From Latrodectus hesperus (lineage: Eukaryota; Arthropoda; Arachnida; Araneae; Theridiidae): DNA of 64,000 nucleotides. The notes under the pieces were generated by a model that was not told where the DNA came from, searched no databases, and saw only the letters and a list, made by a program, of their open reading frames with translations. The first letter of the stretch is position 1, and each line of letters begins with the position of its first letter. The stretch covers positions 5,740,785 through 5,804,784 of the forward strand of contig JAJQOW010000014.1 in NCBI GenBank assembly GCA_037975125.1. The letters run 5' to 3'. Positions 1 through 42,284 of the stretch are shown here, piece by piece. Both the position numbers and the translations under genes were made by a program.

Positions 1-1115
1 CAATTATTTTTGCTTAGTTGCTACATATTCTTTTATGATTTTAAATAATATATTTAAGATCATTGTTCTTGTTGTAACTGCAAAGGGCAAAGATTTTGAA
101 AATATTTTATAACTTCATTAACAGTACAATGAGTTATGCAGAATTATATGTAAGATGTGTTAAATCAACAATAATCCGCTAAAATATCATTTCGAGAAAA
201 ATCAAATGCAATTAGTAGTCTGAGAATGAATTTTAAAATCTTAAAATTTAATTAGTTTGATATTTTGGGATTTATACGAAATTATAACATATTTTCCTAT
301 TATTTTTATCTCAAACAATATAAGAAATTTAATATTTCAAAAGTGCCTCCTATCTTAGTGATATGTAACTCTGTTCCATTTTTTTTAAAGATTAAAAAAT
401 AAAATGATATAAATGCCTTAATATTTTACCTTTGGGCATTTTAAGCCTGATAATCATAAAATTTCTGTAGGATAAAAATTTAAAATTTTAATTATTTAAA
501 CTATACTAGGAGAAATATATAAATTTTCATTTTTTGCTCTTATATATAATTTTGCAATGTTGTAATAATATGGATTTCCTATAATGTGAAAATAGTCCAC
601 CAAAATAGAATCTTTTTCTCAGTTTTTAAATTTCTTATCTATTTCTTTTCTAGCAGTCTTTCTAATTTTCAAAAGATTTTTTATGCATCTAAAAGTTCTA
701 TGGAAAAATTCCTTTCTTACATATAGAAAGTGTGCTTTTTTTAAATAAATAAATAAATACAAGTATTTCCTCTGTATTCTTTTATTTTTATTACTAAACA
801 TCATAACTTTTTTATTTTAAATATATTTTAAGTTTATTTCATAATGTATGCTTATTAATTCTTGTAATTTTTTTCACATTACTTAATGCATTAATTTATT
901 CACTGAAATAAATATCCATTTGTTTAAAATATATATTTATTTTGGCCAAATGTAGTATTCAAAATTGAGATGCTCATTAGATTCGAGTGCAAGGTCAGCA
1001 GTTCGCCGATGACGTCAACCAAATTTAAATCGTAACAATGGATTACTGTATTTCTCGAATGCATTTACCATTACATTTATCCTTGACACATTATTGCATA
1101 GAGGAGTAGCATAGA
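1..1115. other. AT-rich non-coding DNA
   Basis: I see no supportable exon, RNA gene or bounded repeat here. The sequence is A/T-run rich with frequent stops in all frames. Confidence 0.6.
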
Positions 1116-1442
1116 GTTAGTATAAATAAACCTTTTAAGGGGTACGTTCAGGCGGAGTACGAAAAATGGTTTTGTGAGCCAAACCGTGAATTGACTCCAA
1201 CAGGAAAAATTAAGCGTGCTGCACCGCACATTGTTGCACACTGGATTTCTGCTGCCTGGAAAAGCATCGAAGCCCCAATGATTGTGAAATCTTTCAAGAA
1301 ATGCTGCATTTCGAATTCATTGAATGGTAGTGAAGATGACGTGCTCTGGAACACTGAGGATGACGATAAGGAAAGAAGAAGTGAATCTGCTTCTGATGAA
1401 GAGCGCTGCGAGGATTCCAGTGATAAAAACATCAGTGAATAA
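1116..1442 (+). pseudogene. pogo/Tigger-type DDE transposase, C-terminal fragment
   Basis: An open frame of about 108 codons starts at VSINKPFKGYV and continues through KWF, LTPTGKIKRA and HWISAAWKSI to KSFKKCCISNSLNG and EDDVLW. It ends in a Glu/Asp/Ser-rich tail and a TAA. This order is the end of the DDE_1 (pogo/Tigger/jerky) transposase family, where the stretch follows the last catalytic acid. An in-frame TAG lies just upstream of VSINKPF, and no DNA-binding domain or catalytic core is present. The piece is therefore a truncated copy or an isolated exon-like remnant. The family is clear from the motifs; whether it is ever expressed cannot be seen. Confidence 0.75.
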
Positions 1443-3060
1443 AGACGTTTACTATTAATTGATTGTAGAAACTGTTAGCTAGATAGAAATGTTGTGATTT
1501 ATTTCATGTTCATATTTTACGATAGGTACTGTATATACAGTAGTGGTAATTAACAATGATTGTTTCACATAACAATCCTACTAATAGGTTAATTCTATAT
1601 TCTGCTACTTTACGTATAAATCCATTGTTGTATAAAATATCGTGTCTAAATTTAAATAAAATTATTATACCAATGATTGATAGTTTATATACAAACTCGT
1701 TATTGTATAAAATAAGATTCAATAAATTCCTCATACCACTGATGCACATTAGATTCACATAAATACGATGTAAGTCTGCCTCTATTAAATGTGAATACTT
1801 AATTGTGGAGAGTGGTTTCTTGCTGGACAATTCTCTTGTTACAAAAGAAAAAAACCACCTTCCGTTGTGTTTGAGAATTTTACTTTCATATTTTTGTGGG
1901 TACCCTGTTGGATAATTTGTAGTTAGTTTTTATTTTGATATTAATAGAAATATTTATAATTTTTTATTATCATTTTGTGCCTAACCATTTCCATTTTTAA
2001 ATTATTTGGACTATTGAATTTAAGAATTCTTTTAACTATCTATTGTTTTTTTTTAGGAAATGCAAGTGGAGGATCTGATTCTGATTAGATTTCCTTTTCT
2101 TCTGAAAGGAGTGAGTTCTAATGCAATAATTTTATTTATTATATTAAAAATATATTTCATGAATTGGATACATGTATTAATACACTTAAATTGCATAATT
2201 TTTAAGTTATTTGTAAAATTATATTTCCACTGAAGTTTACTGAAAATTATTATTTCTATTTATGATCTTTTTGTATTCTTTATTCTAGGCACTAGGGAAA
2301 GAGTGAAAAGAAAATGCTTTTAAATTTCAGTAGTAATAATTTCTTTTTGTAAGTACATGGATTAAAATCTGTATTGAATGGACTGCAAACTCTGTTTGTT
2401 GAAAATGGAATGAGAAGAGAGATTGAAAAGAGACCTGAAATGAGAGATTTCTAAGACTTTTAACAATAAAAAACGTTTTTGTTTATGTTAAAGACGTTTT
2501 AAAAAAACTTTTTGTGTTAGAAAATCATTATTTTATGGCTCAACCATATTATGTTTCATCATATTGTACATATTAAAAAAATATTTAATAAAATATTTTA
2601 CATTTTGATAACCTTTAATTTTTTTTTTTAAACATTTTTACTAGTCATCACCAGATTTTTTCCAAACATCATATATATAAGAAGTATTGCTAGCCAGAAT
2701 TCTTCTGAATAATTTAAATTATTAAGCTATATATTGTTTTCTATTAAATGTGCAATTAAGGATAATAAATTATATGTTAAAGGGCAATATGTCATTGATG
2801 TGTTCCAAATCACGGTTTGAGAGGTTTTCTGATCTGGGAAGTTTATGTGGAAGAGTAAAATTAGAGTATTTTAGATGATTTTGTATGAATATAAGATTTG
2901 ATTTTTATTTTTTAGTATTAATTTTTATATTTTTGTTAAAGTATATCACATTTAATCTGGGGAAATAAAAATACTTTCATGGGTGAAAGTTCAAAAGGAA
3001 AGTAAAATCAAGAATACCCATGCGATATAAATACTTGATAAGTACTATAATTCCAATTTC

Positions 3061-3115
3061 ATACTATCGTTGATATTTTCATTACTGCAAATGAAAATAT
3101 CAATGATAATAGTAT
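3061..3115. repeat. imperfect palindrome (hairpin)
   Basis: The arm ATACTATCGTTGATATTTTC is repeated in inverted form as GAAAATATCAATGATAATAG with a short spacer. The arms differ by a 3-nt indel and one substitution. No protein or known element is attached. Confidence 0.6.
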
Positions 3116-4109
3116 AAACTAACATAGGGACATTTTTTTATGCATTCCATAATAGTTAAAGCCTTGTGGAATAGCTCCTTAAATAGATTTCAAAAGTTTG
3201 CTTCCTCAAAATATCTATTCAAATTTTTTTCAATATTTGCCATTAAATAAGGATTATTATCATATGTACTAATCAAATAGAATTTAAATGAATTATACTT
3301 TTATTTACATATTTTATTGAATATTATGTGTAACAAGCATGTGATTTAGAATCATGCAAAGTGATAATGCAAATATGAATGTCAGAATTTACAAAATTCG
3401 ATCACATATTTGTCAATTTAGTAAGATTTTATATTCAGCTTGTTTTATTCAAACCTTCATGCAGCCCATTGTATTATTGAGAAAATTAAAGTTAAGAATT
3501 TAAAGTTAATGTCAAATGTAACAGATTCAAAAAAAGTTCATATATTATTATTAGTAGCATTTTAGGCAAAGAAGAAACAAAGCAAAGGATCAAATTCAGA
3601 TATCCAGGATTATTCTTTAATTCTAAAGAATAAAATTAAATGAATGGCATAACTGGTTTTAGCATCTTTAAAATTATAATGGAAGAACATAAAAAAAAAA
3701 ATTAGCTCCTATTACTTAATTCCTCCACTTTTGAAATAAAATTCTAATTTTTAGAAGGGTATTGATTTAAATAAAGAAAAGATAAATTTAAGCTATGACT
3801 TTCTTTTTTTACTGATCTAAAGCTATGCATTCATATTTATACTGTGAGCATTATGTCAAAGATATTCATCAGTATATCAACAAAAAGTGTATTTTGATTT
3901 GAATGCATAAGAAACAATACCAGCATAAACATATGATTTTCTTAAATGAAAAATAATGTTTTTTTCAGTAATTGTAGAAAATTATTCTGAAAGAAATAGA
4001 GTTCATAAAAAATTTGTTTATTAACTTACAATTCTTTAATGATTCATTCCTACTTGAAAAAATCTTTATTTTTTATTAATTTTGTTTAGTTATATCTTGA
4101 GAAGAATGT

Positions 4110-4115
4110 TTTATT
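4110..4115 (-). terminator. candidate polyadenylation signal of the DEG/ENaC gene
   Basis: AATAAA on the minus strand lies about 115 nt past the TAG stop at 4,231. Position and orientation fit, but other AATAAA hexamers are common in this AT-rich DNA. Confidence 0.4.
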
Positions 4116-4230
4116 TCTAGATTTAAAGTGTCGCTAGATAAATAAATAATCAATTACTATTGTTGTGTATTTTAATTAATCATGTTTTCAAATAAAAAGT
4201 AGAAAGTTTTTTTTTCTCCCAAAAATTATG

Positions 4231-34185
<29,955 letters not shown>

Positions 34186-37100
34186 ATGATGCAATCCCTT
34201 ACTTCGAAACAGCAAGTAAGTTTAATTACTGGAAAGAGAATCTATGGAATTATTTAAAATAATTTGTTGATTCATTAATATATTTAAAATATATTTTTCA
34301 TGAATAAAAAAAAAGAAAAACATGTCTGAATACTGCAATAAAAATTATGTGAAAACTTTGTAAATCAAATCATATTACTTTCATTACTTAAATAAATAAA
34401 AAAGAAAGTTTTATTAAGAAGATTTTAATTTAAAAGAAAGAATACGCGTGATATAATAATACAAAATCCAAATGATTTTTCTGATATACTAAAAATTTTC
34501 TCGTTTAGTATATACAAATTTACTCAATTAAAAAGCACAACATTTATAAATTTTCAATATTCTGGGATTTGATTTGTAGAATAAAAAAATACGCTATTTG
34601 TATACATAATAGTACAAAAATAAACATTAAAAAATCAATAAATGCTTTAAGAGTTAATCATCACTATATGAGAACATTTTAAAGTATATGTATTTCTAAT
34701 CTGGTATGTATTTTTTTAATAATTACAACAGAATTAAATAATGAATATGGAAAATTTTTTAAAACAAGCAAATGTATCCGAATTGAATAGGATTAGGTTA
34801 AAATTAAAAGAACATTTTATGACCCTTGAACTCTCACAATAGTTTGAAAATGATGGTTTAAGCAATAATATTAATTACGTATTCAAGCAAGTTACCATAA
34901 AGCTATATGAATTAGAAATAAAGATACATATTTTATGACAAGCATACTATACACAAGTTAGAGGTTTTGGTTTCAAAACTAGAAGTAAAAACTTTTATTT
35001 TTATAAAAATTTAAATTAAAAATTTTTAGTACTTTTCAAATTTATATGTTGATTTATTAAATATTGCTTATTAAGAAATCTTAAAATAAATAATTAAAAA
35101 CTACTCAAAAAGAACATTTTGATGTAAAAAAGCTGGTTTTAAATTACTAATTTAGGCGAAGATTAATTTTGAGATTTTCATGTTAGCGTCAGTTTTGGAA
35201 ATAACTCAATCACATGTAACCTCAGTTTTTAAAATTATTAATTTTACTAATTATAACAGCAAGTGAAGTAAGACGTTTCTCAAAAATATATATTTATTTG
35301 ATATAGTTTTATTTGGATTTATTTTTAAGAACTTCAAACTAAATCCTTTTTACTCAGGATTCCTATAAATTATTCACGTCTGTTTATTGTTGATTTTTCT
35401 GAAATAAAGTAGCAACAGAATTTGCTTACCATCATCAGAATCGATCATTTTTGCATTAAAATTATGTAAGACTTTATATGACTTCATAATGACATTAAGC
35501 GGGAAAATTTATAATATTGCATTAATTCATGTTAAATGAAAAATATTATTCTTAACGCAATGAAAAGTATCACTTTAAGAACAGTTTTAATATCGCTAAA
35601 AAACTTACTTCTATCCTATGATAATATTATCCATGAATAACTGATTATTCTTTTGAAGTAGTGTGACTAATTTTTTTCCCAAGTATTTTCTTACTTCTTT
35701 TTCAGAAAGTCATTTTTTCTTCCAAAAAGGGTTATTTCATAAAAATCAATAATTCATGCACAAGAAAATAAGCATATAAATTACTCTTTCTTTACCTTTC
35801 GTGACATGTCACTAGTTATTGTATATTTTTCCTACATTATATGAATAAAACCAATTTACAATATTACAGTGTGGAAATTGCAACAGAGCTAAAATACAAA
35901 ACTCTTAACATGTGATCTGTTATCGCTTTTCAGAACGTCGATAATCAATTTAAAAAAAAACACGCAGTTTTATAATTAACCAATAATTTCCAGCTTCTTT
36001 GAAGATTAAGTATTTTTGGAAGAGCTTGTCATCAAAAATTTCTGTTCAAATATTTATGTGGTTGCTTAATAACACACATCAGTTATGTAATATTTTGGCC
36101 GTCAACATTTAAAGAAAATTCCTTGCACATGTTAATTACTGTGTTCAGTTAAGCTTTTATATTGTTAATTATATTTGTGCCCCTAATTAATATATCTAAC
36201 ATTTTTATACTGGAGTATAATTCAATATTTTCTTATATAAGTGATAAAAAGGTATTCTTTACGAGGATTTTTGAAAAAAAAACCCAAATAATTCTCTTTA
36301 AAAATGTCTTTAAAATGTTTTAAAAATTTACATAATTACAAATGTTACAAATATATAATAAGTTCCTTATATATGTTAAAAATTAGGCATTAATAATAAT
36401 GCAGTAGAAAACATTTGTACGAAAATATTGATTTTTAATTAAATATTGGTTAGAGAAAGATAACTACTATAAGATATTCCAGCAAGTATTTTTAAGTTTG
36501 AGTCAAAATTATTATGTAAAGAAAAGATTTTTGTTTAATTGATTATTATAATTAAATTTATAATGTAAGTTAAAATATTTTTACATAAAATAACTTATTG
36601 CATAAGATACTATATATATTTTGAGCATCACTTTTAAAATATTAATTACACATTTTTGAGTAATCATTTATTATTAGAATTGCACTTCGGAAAGAGCTTA
36701 TAAATTTACTTATCATTTAAGTTTGTATAAAGTAAAATAAAAAAATTTTGATTTCCTGTAACTAATTTAATTTTTCTTAATATCAATTTTTAAATCTCAA
36801 AATAATTTAAGCAACAAAAGACAAAGCAATTTTTTTGGTATACTATTATTCAATACACATAAAGATTTTTGTTTTTTAATTATCGTTTTTAATAACTTTA
36901 TCAGGTATAATTTTGCTGTAAATTCATCTCAATTCATGAACAAATATTTGTTCTGATGATTTAATTGATAAATTTACATATTGTTCTGATAGCGAATTAC
37001 TACAAAAAAGTTTGTTGAAATATAAAATTCATTAAATGTTTAGGTTGGAGTATTGTTTATAATAATTATATGACTTTAGAAAAATTGAGATCTGTTGTTC

Positions 37101-37456
37101 AAAAACTTAAAAAAAAGAACATAGTAACTATCAACATTCTATTGTCATGCAGAACTTTTCTAAAAGCTTTCTCAGTGCATTTGTTCTAGCAACAATAGTT
37201 GGAAGGAAAGATCCTTTTTCTAAGTTTTGAAAGCCAATCGGATATCAGCAAACGAGAATTAACAGTTGGAAATTATTGATGATCTTCCAACTCATTTCTA
37301 GTGATTTCTTGCAGTAATTTCTGCATGTGCTATACTGACCAAGATAATTATTTTATTGATTACCATGATCTTATATCTTGTGGTTTCTTAAAATAGCTCT
37401 TGATGACATAATAATAGCATTTTTTCTTTTCTACTTGGTATCTGGCCAGAACCACC
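34186..37456. other. AT-rich DNA upstream of the channel gene
   Basis: I see no gene. The channel promoter and any 5' non-coding exon must lie here or further right, but no TATA box at a convincing distance was identified. Confidence 0.5.
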
Positions 37457-37699
37457 GGCACAGGTGCCGTATAATCCAGGATGCCAAATTCTGAGATTGG
37501 CGATTTTTTTATGTATCTGGCAACCTCGTTTTTATTACGTCATACATATGGAGACCTATAAGAATTATGCAGAAAATTCTATTTTGGTAACCTTATTATT
37601 TACGTCACCGCGCACGTCACGATACGTCATCTTGGCAACATTTCTTCATCGCCAAAAAAATTCTGAATTTGGAATCATGGATTATACGGCACCTGTGCC
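37457..37699. mobile_element. 243-bp MITE with 8-bp target duplication
   Basis: The inverted ends share GGCACAGGTGCCGTATAATC and continue with related sequence (CCAAATTC). They are flanked on both sides by the direct repeat GAACCACC (37,449-37,456 and 37,700-37,707). The ends are themselves near-palindromic (GGCAC-AG-GTGCC). There is no coding capacity. The 8-bp duplication fits a hAT-type transposase, although the termini are not typical. Confidence 0.85.
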
Positions 37700-37707
37700 G
37701 AACCACC

Positions 37708-40017
37708 TAGAGAAGCGAAAAAATTGACTATTTCTAACTATTGTTGTTTAAATTTCCGAAATAGCAATTATCTATGATCGAAAAGTGCAAAATTCAGTTC
37801 GATCTTCAATGTTAACTACCATCATGTATGACAACTTCAAATCATGGTTTGATAGTTTTTCTTCGGACATATCATATAATCGTTAAGCTGCAATGATAGC
37901 ACTACAAAAACTAATGATATATTCACGTGTTTCCCGAGAACAATTTTGCCCTTTTTACTCCTTTCTCTCTAGAGATAAACAAAAATAAAAAATACATCTG
38001 ATAACTCCAATATAATCATATAAAACTTTCGATCAGCAACCTCTCACTTTTAATGCATCAATCAAATCTAAAAATTAACTCATAAGCAATTTTTTAATTA
38101 AATATTTAAGTTATGGTACATATGTTTTTTTAAAATGCAATACTTAATAAAAATATTTTAAAAGCATAAATTTAAAATTTTATACTTTTCTGTGAAACAT
38201 TATCCAAATTTGAATAAAGAAATATTTAATATTATTCAACTAATGTTTTCAACTATTAGCTACCTCATCTGGTACATTCCTAAATAAGTTGTGTTAGATA
38301 AAATATAAAAGCTATTGAGTCCTCAAAACTAAAGTTCAATTTTCATCAGATGTTTGACCACAAGTTAAATGAGCCCTGATATAAAATAAATTCGTCATTG
38401 CATCCGATAGGATTTTTAAATTTTAAAGAAGTTAAACTAACAATGATTATGATTATAACTAATGACATTATTTTAATCATTTAAACTTCTGAAAAAAGAA
38501 TTTTTCCCTATCTTAATTAATATAAAGAAATAAATAATCCAAATTAACCTGAATAAATAGGATTCCAGTGGATAAAAATTACTTAGTAATCAAATATAAT
38601 TCTGGTTGTTATATTTGAGGAAAAGCGAAACTGAATTTTTAGATCATATTCACGTTGAAAAACAACAAAAGTCAGCAATGAAATCATTTAATGAAATTTA
38701 AGAAAGGACTTGATTTTTCATTAAATCAAATTAGAGAAAGATGGGCTTGAAATTATTCATCGATAAAGAAATTTTTCTTCAATATTTTTATCAATTTATA
38801 AATACTTTGTGGAAAAAAGCTTAATTATTTAAGCACTAAAAAATCAAAATTAGAATTTTACTGAAATAAATAATTCTTGCTTGCAGATATTTTATGGTCT
38901 TTTGTATTTAGCTTTTAATAATGATTTAATAGAAAGATTTTTATAAAATATAAAATATGTAGCGCTCTTCTTATAACATTTCATGAGACCCCTCTTCTGC
39001 TCTGCTGTGAAGGCTAAAATTGTAAGCCCCAAGTCTCCAAACTTAAATATAATATTTGTTTAGTGCTATTTTGTGTTTTGGCCAGTATTAAATTAAAACA
39101 ATTCTATCCTGAACTATTTTGATCACTTTATTTCTTAAAACATACAGCTTGCTCACTTTATAAATGTATACACAATGTTTGAATTAAACCCAAGAATATA
39201 AAATACTATAACAATGTACGTAACTTCATTTATTTTATGAAATGTTTTATTTTTATTGCAAAATGTTTATTTAACTACTATTTTTCAAATGAAGACATTT
39301 AATAGTTAAGAAAGAGAAATCCTCCATTTAACTGAACAAATTTATGGTTCAACCCTTTAACGGATGCCATAAGAAGATATAAAGTTTACTTTAACTTGAT
39401 TAACTTAACTAGAGAATTTAGAATATTTGAGGATTGAAACAAAATAATTTTAAGAAACAATGAAATTTTTTGAAAAGTAAATTTATCAAAGTATAATAGT
39501 TATCGCAAAAAGTAATTTTTTTATAAGCAAGGAAATGACAGCCTTGATAATGCATTTTGTTAGACTTCACCTAATAAAATCACAAGTAACTGACCACCCG
39601 GTATGCCCCTGACTAAGGCAGGGTGGTTGCCTCGGACCTCACATCAGAGGGACCCTAATTCAAATAGAAAGTTCATTTTACGCTGTCGATCAAATAGAAT
39701 CATTTGCCAAATAGAAGAGAAAGTTTGTTGTTGTGTAGCAGAGTGAGGACCACAAATAATTTCTTGCTTGACCCCAATAAGACTAAGTTGGGTCCCAAGT
39801 AACTAAGCAATGTTATAAATGTTCTCTGGAAAGTCATTTCCCGTTTGTGGGGATAATCTTACAAATTTAACATGTATGTATTTTTCGGAAATGTGTCTAA
39901 TAAGAAAGCTATGTGTAAGCAAAAACTTAAACCTTAAAAATAAAAAACTTCTGTGCAACATAGAAGGTAATCAAAAACCGAAATTGCACTGGGTTTGGGT
40001 TATCATTCTTCTTTTCC
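37708..40017. other. AT-rich intergenic DNA
   Basis: No gene is visible. A moderately GC-richer patch at 39,590-39,800 may be an old retroposon but has no recognisable boxes or duplications. Confidence 0.5.
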
Positions 40018-40067
40018 TCTGCATTTGATCCTCCCACATCAAATGATGTGGGAGGAGCAAATGCAGA
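40018..40067. repeat. 24-bp-arm hairpin
   Basis: The left arm TCTGCATTTGATCCTCCCAC plus ATCA pairs with the right arm over 24 positions with one mismatch, around a 2-nt loop. The loop is too small for a typical microRNA precursor. Confidence 0.85.
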
Positions 40068-40945
40068 TGATACTCATGATTCTGGATTGGAAATGTAGTA
40101 GATAATAGCAAATTCAGCATTTTAATTCCAAAAATTTATAAATAAATTATTTGTAAATGTCTCTTTTGTACATAAATAAACGAAACTTTGATGAAAGTGA
40201 GAAAAATAGCTTTCTCCTTGTTTTTATTGCAATTTTTCTTCTTTTTTGTATCCATTTTTTAAAAACTTCATGAGATTTAAGTGTAATTTTAAAATTCACA
40301 TAAAGTATAATTTTCAAATGAAATTCATTCGTTTTTACATGTATTTAGCTGGTTTGCAGGTTAGTGCTATCAAAAACAATTTTATTAGAGAAACATGCAA
40401 TCCTTTTTTACTAGCATTAATACTAAAAATATGATAAAAAAGAAATGAATACATTATAAGAAGTATAATTACTGTATTTGTAACTTCAAGATTTCTTAAA
40501 AATGATCTTGATATGAATAATAGATGGAACAGATATCGGAGTATTCAAGGTCAGTCTTTGACTATCTGGATTTCAAACTGGTGAAGAGAGTTTATTAAAA
40601 GCAAAGAGGTTTACTGCTTAACGTTATTTCACTGCAGCCATGATATTAATTTGTGTATTTTCTAGTAAGGTACAAGAAAAGATTAATATAAAAATGTTTT
40701 TAATTTATAATGCATCACACGAAAGCTATAAAATGAGCTACATATTATTTGAATGTCTTGAGCTGATAGGAAATTAAGTTCATTTAGTCATTAATGTAAG
40801 GACTAAGAAAGGCTGATAAAGATGAAGAAAATTACAATCCTTTCTAAAAACAATTGTAATCTTTAGGAATCTCGAATGAAATGCTTCGAAAGAAAAACTT
40901 AAAAGATGATCAAACGAGGAAATATCTTTAAATTTTTTTATTTAG

Positions 40946-41226
40946 TTGTTGTTGTCGTGTGCCAGCCAGGCTGGCAATATGGGGTGCGCTGCTCCACTTT
41001 TCCTACTGAACCATATTTTGGTGTGGAGACCAACTTCCTCAGTACACACATGCCACATAGGGACCCGTTAATAGGGTAGGCAACCATTCACTCCACATTC
41101 ATACAAGGAAAGGACAAAGACAGGATAGATAGAGAGAGAAAGTACATCCATGCCCGAACCGGGATTCGAACCCAGGACCTCCCTATCCGCAGTCAGACAC
41201 GCTGACCACTAGACAATTTGGGTGGC
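40946..41226 (-). mobile_element. tRNA-derived SINE, family B, copy 2
   Basis: The body and B box (GGTTCGAATCCCGG) match copy 1 at 22,604. The tail ends GACAACAACAAC. The direct repeat TTTTATTTAG flanks both sides (40,936-40,945 and 41,227-41,236). Confidence 0.92.
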
Positions 41227-41896
41227 TTTTATTTAGTTTAATTAGATTAAAATAATTTATGGAAGATTTGTGTGAAAGTGAGGAATAAATCCTCAATTCG
41301 TATAAAATTTTTTTGATTAGGTCAAATATTTTTATTTTATTTGATTACTTATACAAACATTTTAACTGACTATTGGAGTATCACTGAAGTAGCAAAAGTA
41401 CTAGCTCTAAGCTAACATTTGGCGTTTAGCGCCACGAATTGAAAATATATTATTCCAAAATGTCCTCTATACAATTATTGATGAATTGAAAAGAAGCATA
41501 ATACGCATTGAAAAGAAGATCGTGTGTGAGAATTTTAAATCACTTGGTGTTACAATCTTTGTTTAATTCCTTTCGTTATTCCTTGAACCTTATGTAAGTA
41601 TACCTAGGAGTGCTCTATCTTTTTTATTTGCAAAAATATAAATAAAAACTACATATAGATTAGGAATAGTAATTTATTTATTTATTCAAATATTTCAAAT
41701 TGGTACATAATTGGCTATATCACACAAAATAAAGTATTTCCTACAAATTTATAATAAAGTTTGCATTATATGGCAGATTATTTTATTCAAAAAATATAGA
41801 AATTACAGTTACTAATATTTTAACAATATCGTTACATTTAAAAGGAAACTTAAATTGGAAGGTTCAAAGTGAAGAAGTGTATAGCTCATTTTCTAT

Positions 41897-41902
41897 TTTA
41901 TT
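41897..41902 (-). terminator. candidate polyadenylation signal of the cysteine-rich gene
   Basis: AATAAA on the minus strand lies about 200 nt beyond the TAA stop at 42,100. Confidence 0.4.
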
Positions 41903-42099
41903 TGATGCTAGCAAAATGTCAGAATAACAATGGCATGCGAAATTTAAGGTAAACAAAAAATATTTAAGTGGGATATATATGTAGGACATTAAGTAAGATA
42001 TATATATATATGCATACATATACAAACTTTTATCACTTAATGTTACGATTTCTTTAAAATTCATATACTTTGATGAGTAAATGCGCGTTTAATGGCAAA

Positions 42100-42284
42100 T
42101 TAATATGGCAATCTTGGGCATTCACATACAGGACAAGGTCCTCCTTTAATTTTTAAAGAACATGGACTGTTACATCTAGGAGGTGAACAAAGTGGCTTGC
42201 CTGGGCATTGACACATAGTACATCCGTTTTTGTCAACGGTGACCATACAGTAACTTGGACATAGTCCCAGAGGTGGGCAATTTA
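42100..42284 (-). CDS. cysteine-rich gene exon 4 (modules 3 and 4, stop)
   Basis: The acceptor is TTTTTCCAG. It encodes two modules, CPPLGLCPSYC to NGCTMCQC and CSPPRCNSPC to CPVCEC, and ends RLPY-TAA. Confidence 0.88.

Larger units (their letters stand above)
1443..4229. other. AT-rich intergenic DNA with one imperfect palindrome
   Basis: No reliable coding region is visible. A pyrimidine tract plus AG at about 2,056 followed by a short frame ending in TAG (2,087) looks like a terminal exon but is too short to support. An imperfect hairpin lies at 3,061-3,115. AATAAA on the minus strand at 4,115-4,110 is a likely polyadenylation signal of the neighbouring channel gene. Confidence 0.5.

Noticed and set aside
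37464..37727. Plus-strand 87-codon frame
   Set aside because: It runs across the MITE at 37,457-37,699 and its flanks, so it is not a gene.
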